From positions 239,408,292 through 239,472,291 of the forward strand of contig CM042687.1 of assembly GCA_023614405.1 (NCBI GenBank): a stretch of DNA of 64,000 nt, given 5' to 3'. A model generated the notes under the pieces. It saw only the letters and a list, made by a program, of their open reading frames with translations. It was not told where the DNA came from and searched no databases. This document shows, in pieces, positions 24,101 to 35,703 of the stretch. Source of the DNA: Avena insularis. Taxonomy: Eukaryota; Streptophyta; Magnoliopsida; Poales; Poaceae. How positions within the stretch are numbered: the stretch's first letter is position 1; each line of letters starts with the position of its first letter. The translations under genes and the position numbers were made by a program.

Positions 24101-24682
24101 GGTCGCATCCTTGATAGCGCGGAAGAGGCGAGCTCGTTCGACGCGCGGCAATGTGTATCCACGCTCGTCGACTCGGCGATGTTGTCGGCGACATGCATCC
24201 GGGCCTACCTCCAGGAGATGTCGCCTACGGAAGTAATTCCCAGCGACCTCGTCGAGGTGTGGCGGTACTTGGAGAAGGCGCCGTCGGTCGTCGAGTTTAT
24301 GACGCGGTCGGCGTTCCGACGTGGAGCAGCGACAGCGCTTAGCCTTGGCCTCGCCCACTTCCCGGAGGACTTCGATCTGGACGACGTGACGAGTGGCTAC
24401 CCGTCGTCGACTGGCTCGGTGGAGATCTCTGAGGTACTCAAGTTGACGGACCGCGCCGCGGTGTACTCCGAGCGCGTCTGGGCGATGGGCGACCTCCTTC
24501 CTTACCAGGAGACGGTCGTCGCACCCAACGACTCCGAGCCGCAGCACCGGGACTTCAAGGTCGAGCATCCCTTTCGTGCGGCGATGGCGGGTGAGCTGAT
24601 GATGTATCCGTCGAACCCGTACACTCCTTTCATCCGCAATCGCAAGGGTGCTGGTGAGTCGTCGTCGAAGCCTGCAGAGTGA
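21148..24682 (+). CDS. Antisense extra ORF (aORF) of Gypsy F, Transposase_28 protein, multi-exon
   Basis: The start is the ATG at 21148. Exon 1 encodes the domain Pfam calls Transposase_28 ('putative gypsy type transposon'), with GFPTSLFFRRFCAYYGIQPSDL and FVAFCECYLG. A 1-nt shift near 21695 moves it to the frame ending at the donor G|GTAAGT (22012). Exon 2 starts after TTGCAG at 22090; it carries an acidic stretch, an (AAG)n tract coding poly-Lys (about 22365-22400) and likely nuclear signals. A donor at 22797, an acceptor near 22866 and a donor at 23313 bound exon 3. Exon 4 (about 23640-23985) is a coiled coil. Exon 5 (24103-24682) is an all-alpha C-terminal module ending at 24682. Such genes are known in Tat elements; their function is unproven. 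The shift, and a TAG at 23986, suggest decay. Splice sites are inferred by eye. Confidence 0.75.
23391..23626 (+). repeat. Four-copy 61-bp tandem repeat in an aORF intron of Gypsy F
   Basis: Copies begin near 23391, 23452, 23513 and 23574. Each carries a GTCCCC(GAG) motif, a GCGC core, a CGCTGA-TCAGCG inverted repeat and GGGTGGGCACTTAGGA. Copies 1 and 4 contain a perfect 14-bp palindrome, CGAGTGCGCACTCG (23398-23411, 23581-23594). On the genomic strand the GTCCCCGAG part reads like the PPT core. Confidence 0.9.
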
Positions 24683-25530
24683 ACTAATTTGCCACAGGCG
24701 TTAATGCGATTCTGCCGTTGGGCATACTATGTATTTTGAGACAATGTGCGACATGCTATTAATGAGATATCGTGTTTTGTGCGATTTGTCGTGTGTTTTT
24801 ATTTTGATTGAGGGTTGAGCGAGTCCCCGAGCGCGTCCGCCCTTTTTATGGGGTTTACCTCGTGTGTTATGTGTTTGCGGTTTTGGATGTTGTTTTTTTT
24901 TATCGTGGTCGACTCGCCCGGGCTTGGAGAGCCAGTCACAAGGCGACTCCCTTGAGCGCTCTGTACTTTGCCGTTTTCCCTTGCGCGAACGAGGTCGGGC
25001 GGTCGAGTCCCCGAGCGTGGTACTTGGTTGTTCTAGGCGCGACTCGAGGGTGGGTGAGGGCTTGGCGCGTTAGTTTTAGCGCGTCACTCCTGCCTGGCCC
25101 GTTGGGACAGTCGCATGGCGAGTCCTGGGCATGCTCTCATACTTGGCGTTTTTCCTAGCCGCTCGCGCTGGACTGGTCGTCGATCGGCGTGGTACTTGGC
25201 CGTTCGAGTCGCTATGTCGAGGATGCGGAGGATCGTGGTCGCTGTGAGAAGCGAAGGCAATTGTCTTGGCTCGTAGAGCCAGTCGGGCTAGGCGACTCCG
25301 ATGGGGCTCCGAGTAGGCGTTTTTCGTGGACGTTGCAAGGCCTGAGGTGACCCAGTGCCCTTGTAACGCACTACTTGGCCGTGCCGATCGCTGTACCAAC
25401 GGTTGACTTCCAGCGATTAAGCAGCGTTGTTATTACAGTCACGAGTGGCACGAGACATGGAGAGTAGGCGCAATTTGCGGTAACCAATTCTTTTTATTTC
25501 AAAGCGACTAGAGGGTACATAAGTGGGGTT
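24683..25530. repeat. Tail-to-tail spacer of Gypsy F with degenerate 175-bp repeats
   Basis: This 0.85-kb spacer lies between the convergent ends of the aORF and pol. Three diverged copies of a unit of about 175 bp can be seen from AG(A/T)GCCAGTC-like starts at about 24927, 25104 and 25276. Each continues with GGCGA(C/G)TCC and, further on, TACTTGGCGTTTT-like text. GAGTCCCCGAGCG, the complement of the PPT core, appears at about 24820 and 25005. The open frames here have no domain. Confidence 0.6.
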
Positions 25531-28500
25531 CTAGGAGTAGAACTTCCGTAGGAGGTTTACATTCCACGGTCGCTTGACGTCGAGTTTGCCGTCCCCGCGG
25601 ACGTCGATGAGGTAGTAGGCGTCGTTGCCGAGTACGCGCCTAATGGAGAATGGTCCCTCCCACGGAGGGGAAAGCTTGTGCATGCCCTTCTTGTCCTGGA
25701 TGAGGCGCAACACCAGGTCGCCTTCTTGGAAGGTGCGAGTTTTCACCCGTCGGCTATGATAGCGGCGGAGTCCTTGTTGGTAGATGGCGGTGCGTGATCG
25801 AGCGAGGTCACGTGCCTCGTCGAGTTGGTCGACTCCATCCTGGCGGGCGAGTTCGTTCGCAGCCTCTGTGTAGTGGACGACCCGTGGCGAGTCGTGCTCG
25901 AGGTCGGTGGGCATGACTGCCTCGGCGCCGTACACCATGAAGAAGGGGGTGAACCCTGTTGACCTGTTGACCGAGGTGCGAATGCCCCAGATGACGGAGG
26001 GCAGCTCCTCGACCCAGCACTCGGTGGTGCGCTCGAGTGGTACTTGGAGCCGCGGCTTCAGGCCGTGGAGGATGCTCTGGTTGGCCCGTTCCGCCTGGCC
26101 GTTGGATTCCGGGTGGGCGACTGACGCGAGGTCGAGCCGGATGTGGTGTTCCTCGCAGAACTCGGCCATGGCTCCTTTGGCGAAGTTGGTGCCGTTGTCC
26201 ATGATAATGCTGTTTGGGAACCCGTAGCGATATATGAGCTCGCGTAGGAATTTAGTGGCGGTCTTCCCGTCGCATTTCTGGACTGGTTTGGCCTCCACCC
26301 ACTTTATGAATTTGTCGACCGCGACCAGGAGGTGGGTGTAGCCAGAGGGAGCCTTTTTGAAGGGGCCTACCATGTCCATACCCCACACGGCGAATGGCCA
26401 GGTGATGGGGATTGTCTTGAGCGCGGAGCTCGGCACATGCGTCTGGTTAGCGTACTTCTGGCAGCCGGCGCACCGCTGGACAATGTTGACGGTGTCGGCG
26501 TGTGCGGTGGGCCAGTAGAAGCCATGCCGCATGGCCTTGGCGACCAGAGAGCGGGCGCCGGCGTGGTGGCCGCAGTCGCCGGAGTGGATGTCGTGGAGGA
26601 TCTTGCGTCCTTCGGCGGGTTGGACGCAGCGTTGGAACACGCCGGTGACGCTGCGCTTGTGGAGCTCGCCGTCGATGATGGTGAAGGATTTGCATCGGCG
26701 TGCGACCATCCGGGCGACTGTCTCGTCTGCCGGCAAGGTGCCGACCTCCAGGTAGGCGACGTAGGGCTTGGTCCAATCATCTGGCTCGATGACGAGTGCG
26801 ACCAGGGCTGCCTCTGGCTGCAGCGGGACTCCGATGTCGATCTCCCTTGGGGGAGAGATTGATGGCTTGGTGATCGTGTCGAGGAAGACGCCGGCGGGTG
26901 GTGCGAGTCGAGCCGACCCAATGCGAGAGAGTGCGTCGGCCTCCTCGTTCTTCCGCCTGTCAATCCACTCGACGGAGTAACTGCGAAGTGTCCGCCAGCT
27001 TGTCCCTTTGCTTGGCGGTATGCCGCCATGGTGGGGAGACGGCGTCGCGGTGCAGCGACTCCCCCGACGGTCGGAGTCTCCGTAGCAGCATAGGCGGTTG
27101 ACGTTCATCTCCTTGGCAGCTCGCATGCCGTGGAGTAGTGCCTCGTGCGGCTATGTTGTTGGTGCAGGGGTGAAGTCGAGCGCAGGGCGAGCGGAGCTTG
27201 TCGCCTTTGGTGAAGTCGACGATCCTGCTCTGCGCCGTCGCGTTCTTGGAGCCGTCGAAGTGCAGCTCTAGTAATGGAGGTATGGCAGGTTTTCGCTCCG
27301 GGCCTCTTCCAGCGGCGATGAAGTCCGCTAGAGCCTGCGACTTGATCGCTTTGTGGCTCGTGCTTGATATTATGGACGCCGATTTGACGGTCCACTTAGC
27401 GACTTCGCCCATCGCCTCACGGTTCGCGGATGATGTCCTGCAACGGTGCTTGAGACGACCGTGATCGGTGCTCTGGAAGTAGTGCAGCGCCGCTGTGCTC
27501 TGAAGACCGCGTATACCAGTTTCTGGTACTGCGGGTATCGTTGGCGTGACTCGGTGAGGATCTCGCTGATGTAGTACACCGGTCGCTGTACTGGGCGCTC
27601 CTTTCCTTCCTCCGGCCGTTCGACGACCATGACGGCGCTAACGACGCGCTCGGAAGCCGCGACGTACACCAGCATGGGTTCTTTGTCGGCGGGGGCGGCG
27701 AGTAGCACCTTCTTGAGGTCGCGGAGCGCGTCGTCCGCCTCCTTGTCCCACTGGAAGGTGTGGTTCTTGCGCATCAGACGGTATAGGGGCATCGCCTTTT
27801 CGCCCAGGCGAGGGATGAAGCGGCTGAGAGCCGCTACTTGCCCAGCCAGCTTCTGGACGTCGCGCAGGCACTCGGGTTTGCCGAGTCGGGCGATCGTGTC
27901 GATCTTGGTGGGGTTTGCCTCGATCCCTCGCTTGGAGACGACGTACCCCAGTAGTTTTCCTGCTGGTACACCGAAGGTGCATTTGCCTGGGTTAAGCTTT
28001 ATCTTGTATTTTCGCAAGTTGGCGAATGTTTTTGCCAGGTTGGCAAGCAGATCACCCTGGCGAGCGGATTTTACGACCACGTCATCGATGTAGACGTGGA
28101 TGTTGCGGCCAATTTGGCTCGCGAGGCACTCTTGCATGCACCGCTGGTAGGTCGCCCCGGCGTTCTTGAGGCCGAAGGTCATGGCGGTGTAGCAGAAGGC
28201 TCCGAATGGCGTGCTGAACGCCGTCTTCTCCTCGTCCTCGACAGCCATTTTGATCTGGTTGTATCCAGAGTAGGCATCGAGGAAACATAGTGACTCCGAT
28301 CCCGCGGTGGAGTCGATTATTTGGTCGATCCGCGGGAGGACGAACTGCTCCTTCGGGCAGGCGCTGTTCAAGTTTGTGTAGTCGATACACATCCTCCAGG
28401 TCCCGTTCTTCTTCTCGACCAGGACTGGGTTTGCCAGCCACTTGGAGTACTTGATTGGCCGGATGAAGCCTGCAGCGAGTAGACGCTGCACCTCCTCTGC

Positions 28501-29866
28501 GATGGCTCGGCGGCGCTCTTCATTGAAGGGCCGCAGCGACTGTTTGACGGGTCGCACTTTGGGGTCGGTGTTTAGTTTGTGCTCAGCGAGCTCCCTAGGG
28601 ACACCAGGCATGTCAGAGGGCTTCCATGCGAAGATGTCCATGTTCTCACGGAGGAACTCGATGAGCGCGCCTTCCTAGGCTGGGCTCATTCCTGTTTCGA
28701 TCGTCACCGTCTGGCTAGAGTCGCTTGGGACCAGCTCGACGGTGCGGGTGTGCGTCGTTGCCTCGAAGGCTGAGGTGTTTGCGCCCTCCGAATTGGGCTT
28801 CTTGAGTATGGTGGGGTCGTCATTGTTCACCCTGCTCACGTACTTGGCGAGCTCGTCAGCGTGGTTGGCCTCTGCCGCGATGATGACATCGGCGAGTTCG
28901 GCTCCTTTGGCCTCGCACTCGGCGGCCATGTCGGGGTCGCCGTTGATGGTGATGACGCCACACGGCCCGGGGAGCTTCATCGCGTTGTACACGTAGTGTG
29001 GTGCTGCCATGAATTTGGCGAACGCCTGGCGCCCCAGGACGCAGTTGTAGGGGTTGTCGAAGGGTACCAGCTCGAAGACGATCCGCTCGATGCGGAAGTT
29101 TGCTGGTGTGCCGAAGGTGACTGGCAGCGTGACCTTACCGATCGGGTACGCCTTCCAACCGGGGACGATGCCCGTGGAACGTGGTGTGGGTTGTCTCGAT
29201 CATCGACTGCGGGAGCCCCAGCCGCCTGAAGGTGTCCAGGTACAGGATGTTGATGGAGCTGCTGCCGTCCATCAATGTCTTTGGGAGCCAGAAGTCGCCC
29301 ACCTTTGGCTTGACCACCAGGGCGACTCGGCCTGGGTACTCGATGCGCGGCGAGTGGTCCTGGTGGCTCCAGGTGATGGGCTGCTCCGACCAGTTGAGGA
29401 ACTGGGGAACGTCCACCTGGGCCACCGCGTTGACGGCGATGGCGCGGGTGATGACCTTCTTCTCGCGCTTCGTGTTGAAGCCTGTGAAGGTATGGAGCGA
29501 GCCGGCCACGTTGCCGAATTTTCCGCCGTTTGGCGGGTTGTTGTCGGGGTCCTCCCGTGCTTGTCGTGCCTTCTCAATCTCCTTGAGGGTGTGGCAGTCG
29601 GCGGTCGTGTGCGTTGCGGGCTTCCCTTCCCTGCTATGAAACGCACAAGGTTGGTTAAGGAGGGCCGCGGGGTCGAACCTTGGCTTGGCCTTGTAGTTGC
29701 CGCCGTCGCGGCGTTGTCCCCCGTCGCGGCGGAAGCTTTTGGGCTCGCGTTGTGCGTGCCCGGCGTTAGCGACGAAGTCGACTCGTTCGTCACTGCGGCG
29801 CTTGCCGGTGAGGCGAGTGTTGCTGTAGCGTAGGTCGGACCGTCGTCCATTGTCGTTGCCGCTCAT
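25531..29866 (-). pseudogene. Gypsy F protease-pol (protease, RT, RNase H, integrase)
   Basis: On the minus strand the protease shows TLMDGSSSINILYLDT (about 29260). An extra G near 29178 shifts the frame. An in-frame TAG at 28677-28675 separates protease from RT. RT has CIDYTNLNSACPKE, FLDAYSGYNQI, MTFGLKNAGATYQR and YIDD (about 28085). The RNase H region has LHFDGSKN with further frameshifts at about 27390 and 27130. Integrase has the HHCC region (CAGCQKY) and DDE core (GMDMVGPF, IIMDNGTNF, HPESNGQAERANQ) and ends with LDVKRPWNVNLLRKFYS at 25531. The integrase frame is open for over 500 codons. The enzymes would copy RNA to DNA and insert it; the breaks make it non-functional. Confidence 0.92.
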
Positions 29867-29881
29867 GCGGCGTTGGCCTCC

Positions 29882-31805
29882 CTACTCGTCGTCGGTTTTC
29901 TGGTTTGGATCTTCCTCCGCGTACCGTTTGGCGATCTCGAGGAGGTCCGGTATGTTGTCGAGTGTGCGAGAATGTCGCTTGAGCTTAGCGACCAAGGGCT
30001 CGTAGCGGCACGAGGTCTTGAAGCAATGGATCGAGGTGTCCGGGTGGATGCCGACCGCGTTGTACCAGAGTTCTTGCCACCGCTGGACCCGATTCTATGG
30101 TCGACTCGCGGGGTCCCTGGACGCATCGCTCCAGGTCCTCGATGGTGGTGGCGCGGGTGTAGGAGCACTCGAAGTGCCTGATGAAGGCGTCGCGCATCTC
30201 CTCCCAGGAGTCGATACTATCCTGGGGGAGTGTGTTGATCCACTGCCTACACGTCACCTCCTTCATCAGGGGGAGGTAACGGGCGGCTAGCAGGTCGGTG
30301 TGGCCTGCGATTCCCATCGCCATGAGGTATGTATCGAGCCACACGGAGGGGTCGTACGAAGGGTCGTACTTTTCTATCTCCTTCGGCGCCTTGAAGTTCG
30401 GCGGGTACTTCTCGCCTTGGATCATCGGTCTGAAGCACTTGGGGCCGAGTCGACTTAGCGACCCCATCGGCTCGCCGTCGCGGCGATTGGTTAGGGTGTG
30501 TCGCAGGTCGTCGGGCTGGCGTGCGCGCCAGCTTTGGTTGTTGATGATGTGGGTGCGGGCGTCGATGGGTTGATCGTTGGCGGCGACGAAGTTGGTCGCT
30601 GGCCTGGGGTCATTGGTGGAGAGTGCCGCGTTCGCGGGTCGGTGTTGGAGCTGCAATGGCTCTGGTGGCGGGCAGTTGAGGGTGTTTGCCGCCATTGGGC
30701 GGCCACTTGAGGCCGCTCTGCTTCTCGAAGAACGCGAGTACACTCGACCCTGCGAGTCGGCGCCTGCGTTTTGCTGCTCGACGACCTTTGCGAGCAGGGC
30801 CCTGACATACTGGATCTGTAGGGCGCCGTCGCCGGTGCCCGTGATGTTGTCGGCTACTGCTCGGCCCGCCACGAGGTTGTCCATCGGGGTGGAGAACAGT
30901 GGGAGGCCGTTCGCGTCTCGCTCCCGTGAGGAGACTACTATCCGCGGCTGATCCCTGGGGGGTGTGCGGTTGGGTGGAGGTGGGGCGCCCATCGCCGTCG
31001 ACCCTGGCGGGGGCCGGGCGCTTCCTCCTGGTGGCGCGTTCTCGCAGATCGCGCGCTCGGCCACGCGGGCCGGGTCGTTTTCATCGTCGAAGTTTAGGGC
31101 GCGCCCCTAGACGGTGGGGTTCAGGCGCGACCTGATTCGCTGGTGGTGGTAGCGCGACAGCTCTTGCGCCGTCACCTGCTCGAGGCAAAAAATTTTGTGC
31201 TCGGCTTGTTCCTTGCGGACTGCCTCAGCCAGCTTCAGGCGGAGTTCCTCGACCTCCGTTGCCGTGGCCTTAGGAGGGATCGGGGTGGAGAAAGGATCCT
31301 CCGGCGGGTCGGTGCCGGTCGCCATGTAGGTCGCGACGTGGCGACCGGTCCCGTCGCGGAGGTTGGTGGAATTTTCTGACCCGGAGTCGAAGTCGAAGAT
31401 CCCAAGGATGGAGGGATCCTCGAAGTCTCCCATGTTGGAGACCTGGGTGATGGAGCCCGCGGGTGAAGCCGCGGTGATGGATCCGGCGAGTGACGCCGGG
31501 GTCGCCGAGTCGGCGTCGTCATTGAGGGCCGTGTCTTCCGTGGCCGCGGAGTTTTCGGCCACGTTGCTATGGGCCGAGTTGTACTCAGAGGCGAGGCGAT
31601 GGATCGTGCGGACCTGGCTCTCAGAGAGTCGATCGCGTGGCGGCGACTCGCGGATGCGAGCCGAATCCTCCGAGACGATGACGTCGGTGAGGCCGACGAA
31701 GAGGCTGATCGTGCCGACCGGCAGGATCATGTTGTGCGTGACGGGTCGCGCCGCCGGGACGTAGCTGCTCGACAAGATCTGGAGCATCTCGCCGATCGCT
31801 ATCAT
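29882..31805 (-). pseudogene. Gypsy F gag
   Basis: The likely start is the ATG at 31805 (minus). An N-terminal region with a coiled-coil-like stretch (VEELRLKLAEAVRKEQAEHK) runs into a TAG at 31109-31107, then the same frame goes on through a Pro-rich linker to the retrotransposon capsid domain (SVWLDTYLMAMGIAGHTDLL, CRQWINTLPQDSI). A shift near 30120 moves to another frame for the end of the capsid, which stops at a TAG at 29884-29882. The next frame holds the imperfect zinc region CAFHSREGKPATHTTADCH, fused to protease. Gag would make the particle. Start codon choice is uncertain because the frame is also open into the LTR. Confidence 0.85.
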
Positions 31806-31876
31806 GCGGCCGGTGGCGACCGTCTCGTTGATGGGCAGATTGGATCTCGCCGCAGAACACCGGCCGGACCGGCTAG

Positions 31877-31894
31877 GCCCCACGGTGGGCGCCA
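31877..31894 (-). promoter_or_regulatory. Primer binding site of Gypsy F
   Basis: Minus-strand TGGCGCCCACCGTGGGGC lies one base inside the 5' LTR. It is complementary to a tRNA whose 3' end is ...GGGCGCCA. This differs from the initiator-Met site used by the Copia elements. Confidence 0.85.
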
Positions 31895-31895
31895 C

Positions 31896-32374
31896 TGTCG
31901 TGGGGATGGTCACGGCAGATGCTGCAATCGGCAGCGAGTAGTAGAACGAGGGGCAAGGGCGGCCAGCCATCTGCGGTGCAAGATGAGGGCGGAGACACAA
32001 GGTTTGACCCAGGTTTGCCCCCCCGGAGGGTAAAGACCTACTCCTGCTAGATTGTATTATGATGGTGGTACAATGGGCGAGCTCGGCGGCTAGGCGGCGA
32101 GTCGCTTGGGTGTATGATGGAACGTATCTCTACGCCTGCAGGAGGTTTATATAGGCTTACCTCCCTAGGGTTTACATATCTCAACCGAATCAGTTAAGGC
32201 TTGCACTTGTTTAACCTAATCCGACCGGGCCTATCTACTGCCTGGGCCTTCAGCTTCGATGCTTGGATCCACACCGGGCCTTGATCCAGTCGCCGTCTTG
32301 CAGGCCCACTCGCCAGTTCCTGGGCCAGTCAGAAACGTCCTGCTGGGTATACCCCGGTAGGCATATCCCCATCA
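31896..32374 (-). repeat. 5' LTR of Gypsy F
   Basis: It is 479 bp, TG...CA, adjacent to the PBS on its inner side and to the TGCAT duplication (32375-32379) on the outer side. Relative to the 3' LTR it lacks several single bases and CG/GT pairs, for example near 32130-32340. Confidence 0.92.
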
Positions 32375-35300
32375 TGCATTCTTCATAAATGCATCTTGAA
32401 ATTTAAACACTTGAAAAATAAACCAAAACTCTAAAACCCTATTGGAGGAAAATCATTTCAAAGATATCCCTAAGATTATGGATTTGATCCATATAAAGAT
32501 TTGTCAACAAACATTTATAAATGATCAAGAATGACAAATGGAAATATTTTAAAACCATAGAAATTGATTTCATTCAATTTGGAACTATAGATAAAATCTT
32601 ATGAATTTAGTAAGATAAGGAATTGAATTTCCAAAACTAATGAAGCACCTATCTAAAAGTCCATACCAAATGGTGAGTAAATAATCCTAAAGAGATTTAA
32701 AAGGATAAACAAATATTAAATAAAATTTTACAAGTTGGAATCACCATTTTTTGATCCTTAAATAAAAAGATATGGTTTTTATAAGCAAAGGAAGAAATAA
32801 ATAAGGACTATTTTAAAGGGCCAAATTAAAACTTGGCCAAGCAAATAAAATAAAATATTTTTGTTTAATAAAAAGAGTAAAGGATTATTAAATAAAATCA
32901 TGAGGATTTATTATTATCCAATTTCATTTAAGTAAAGACATTTCCCATTTTAAACGAACATTAAAACATAATAAAGTATTTTAAATTATATTTCATAGTG
33001 TTTTATTTTTAATAAAACCTACTAAAGTTTGGTAAAAATTTAGATTTCAAATAGAGTTTTAAAACATATTAAATCCTATTTGAATTAAAGACAAATGTCT
33101 ATTTTTCAAATAAATAAAAGACCCTAAAAAGAATAAAAGAGATATTCTAAATTTGACTTTAGAATGTATTAATAAACAATATTTGAATTTACACAAAGTT
33201 TGGTAGAGGTTTGATTTTAAATGGAGTTTGAATTGTTTGAATAAAAATCAAAACAGAAATTCAAAATAGTAAAAGGAAAAGCATTCTGTACAAAAAAAAT
33301 AGAAAGGAGCCAGCCCAACCTAACCTAGCCCAGTCCAGGCCCAGCAAGCCCATATACCTCTTCCCCATGAGAAAACGTTTCGCACCAGTTAACCTACCCA
33401 GGCAGTCAATGATGACCGAACCCCACCATCCCCCTCTCTCTCTCGCTGTCCACCAGGAACCACGACCACGTCACCGTCTTCCTCACCCCGCTGACCTCGC
33501 CCCTCTCCTCTCACTGCCGTTTCGGCCGGCGTCCAATTCTCGTTAATTCGAGTTACTGGCCGAGTAACTCCCGTCCACGACCTCTCCCGCTTAATCGCCT
33601 TGCCCTCCTCCTCATTTCCCCTCAGTCTCCAGCTCCTCTCCGCCCCAGGGCTACCCTAATTGCACGCTGCAACCACACATGCTCCGACAAGGTCCAGTTC
33701 GGATTCCGGCGAACACAGCCACCCCCACCGCCCCTGGAGCACACGAGCATGCTCGCCAGCACCAGGCGTACCTTCCAGTAGCAGTAGCTCGCTCGCGCAT
33801 GGCCTAGGACGTCGCCTCTGATGACACCAACACGCCACCACCTCCTGCTCCAACTCCGGCGGCATCTACTGGTGAGCCTAGACCTCCCTTTCCCCTCTCT
33901 GTGATGCTCACACGCTCGCAACTATCGTGCGAACCTGACGGTACATCCCTCTTGCCTTAGCGTGCCTCCAAGCCTCGTCTCCGTCGACGACAGAGCGTAC
34001 GCGACGCCGTCTCGAACTCCGGCGAGAGATTGACAGCAACCCCGTGCGCCCCTCGACAAACAGTAAGCACGTTGAGCATCATCTCATTGTTGCGAATCTA
34101 GTGAGCTACTCCCCTCTTTCTCTAGCCCCCTGTAACGCCGGCAACCGCACTGGACCTCGTCGGAGCCTTTTCCAGTGACCATTTTCACTAACTTAATATC
34201 AAATGGTTTTGCCACATTTATAAATGACCTTGCCACTTTTATAAATGACAAATATGTGTTTTAAAATGTTTATAACCTAATAGAAACCACTTTTCCAAAT
34301 AAAACAATCTTTGGCATGCTTGCATGCATTGCTTTGTTTTTATTATTCTATGTGATGATTGCTTGAATGGTAGATTGAAATTGTGCCTTGATTGAATTGT
34401 AGTGGAATTTGAGGAGTGTGACTATTACAAGATCAAGGAGTGAACTTATAATTCTCTACCAAAAAGGCAAGTGATGCTTCATACTTTTGTCCCATTATTT
34501 TCACTATGCATTAGTGATATTTCTAAGTAGGACTTGCATGGAATTTTTGCTAAGTATAAACTATGCCATGGGAAATCCTAGTAGATGAAACCTTAGTAGA
34601 ATTTTTCCTAAGTCAAGATACCTACTACTATCATGCTTAGCTTAGCTAGTAGAAAACAAGGGTGGTTTATATTCATGCTATGGAATATTTCTAAGTCAAG
34701 GACTTGTGTTTTGCTTAATAAAACAACTAAGTGAATGAAACACCTGGGTGGAATGGTAATTGCTTGGTGGTTTTTGGTTGAGTGGTTACACAAGGCCCAT
34801 TTCTATGGTTTACCTTGTGTATCTCACTTGTGGATTGCCACCCAGGAACAAAGAGATTTGAGATGTCAAATGTTGAGAAGCTTCATGTGCAGCCACTTGG
34901 CATTATGGGCTCTGCCTGGATCATATAAGTTGCAATAGCTTAACCAAATGGACAGTTGGTGGTAGGGGATTGATAGGTTGGAGCGCGTCCATTATGGTCT
35001 AAGGGAAGGTTTCTGAAAGATCTTGTCTTGGTGAAACTAAGTCTTGTGGGGAAAGTGCACCAGTGTAAAATCTAAGTACTTAGCCATGTCCCTAGAAAAG
35101 GACAATTTGAGCATCAAGACATGGAAGCTATCAAGAATCTCCTCATCCCAATTTTCCAAGTTAAAACTTGTGGTTGAACAAGGGTGAAGGTTCACCAATT
35201 TCTATTGGTGGTTCCTTGGGTGTTTTTGACAAGCAAAAACTTAGTGTTTTCAAATGATAAGGAAAATCTATTTTGAGCAAAGCAAGCCTAAACTCCACTT

Positions 35301-35703
35301 AGCCAAAAGCATATAGATGATAGACTCCACTATATTACCATAGTATCACTTGCCAATACAATTCAAAATGTATTGACCCTTGTGGCTGTAACTTATTATG
35401 TTGCAGGTTTTGTTTGATGTTAGTGAAGTGTGTGATTAGGATTACAAGTTTACAACTAACATGATTTCCTGTGGCACTTTGAAGATGAAGGACTCCATGC
35501 TATAGTTATTTCTGCTGCATTGTAATGAGATAGCCAAATTAGCTATGTAGGATGTAATGAATTATTTTATTCCTGGTTATAAAGTTGTATTATGACCTTT
35601 GTTTCTTGATATTACATCTTAACTGTGGATGCTAGCTATTGATCCAGGGACTAGCATTGTAAACACAGGGATCTCTACCTTATTAAAGGTTGGGACCTCT
35701 ACA

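Larger units (their letters stand above)
20220..32374 (-). mobile_element. Gypsy element F, Tat lineage, with antisense gene
   Basis: This 12,155-bp minus-strand Ty3/Gypsy element is flanked by TGCAT duplications. On its own strand the order is 5' LTR (31896-32374), PBS, gag, protease, RT, RNase H, integrase, an antisense multi-exon gene, PPT, 3' LTR (20220-20704). Integrase after RT places it in Gypsy; the gag with an imperfect zinc finger, the DG(S/G)S protease and an antisense Transposase_28 gene place it in the Tat group (Retand/Grande/RIRE2 relatives). All gag-pol parts have stops or shifts. By eye the LTRs differ by about 20 substitutions and 9 indels over 480 bp. Confidence 0.93.
14659..35703 (+). 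mobile_element. Element E: large-LTR, pol-less LTR retrotransposon in Copia C
   Basis: Identical 5-bp duplications AAGTT (14654-14658, 35704-35708) flank it. With Gypsy F and one duplication copy removed it is 8885 bp: two LTRs of about 3.5 kb and an internal domain of only 1870 bp with a primer site, one zinc-knuckle gag-like protein and a PPT. No protease, RT, RNase H or integrase is present, so it is non-autonomous and must have been moved in trans. The LTRs differ at roughly 2% of positions in a 430-bp stretch compared by eye. I do not assign a family name; the superfamily cannot be set without pol. Confidence 0.9.
20039..35703 (+). repeat. 3' LTR of element E, split by Gypsy F
   Basis: The pieces are 20039-20219 and 32380-35703, together 3505 bp against 3510 bp for the 5' copy. 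Gypsy F entered at TGCAT, which is duplicated at 20215-20219 and 32375-32379. Sequence on both sides aligns base for base with the 5' LTR across the junction. Confidence 0.93.

Noticed and set aside
21148..24682. The Transposase_28 gene as a captured host gene or a DNA transposon
   Set aside because: A second, diverged homologue sits at the same place and orientation in Gypsy G, as known for Tat elements, and no TIRs flank it.
29054..29833. Plus-strand open frames over Gypsy F gag and protease
   Set aside because: The real protease and gag motifs are on the minus strand; these are GC-rich shadows.
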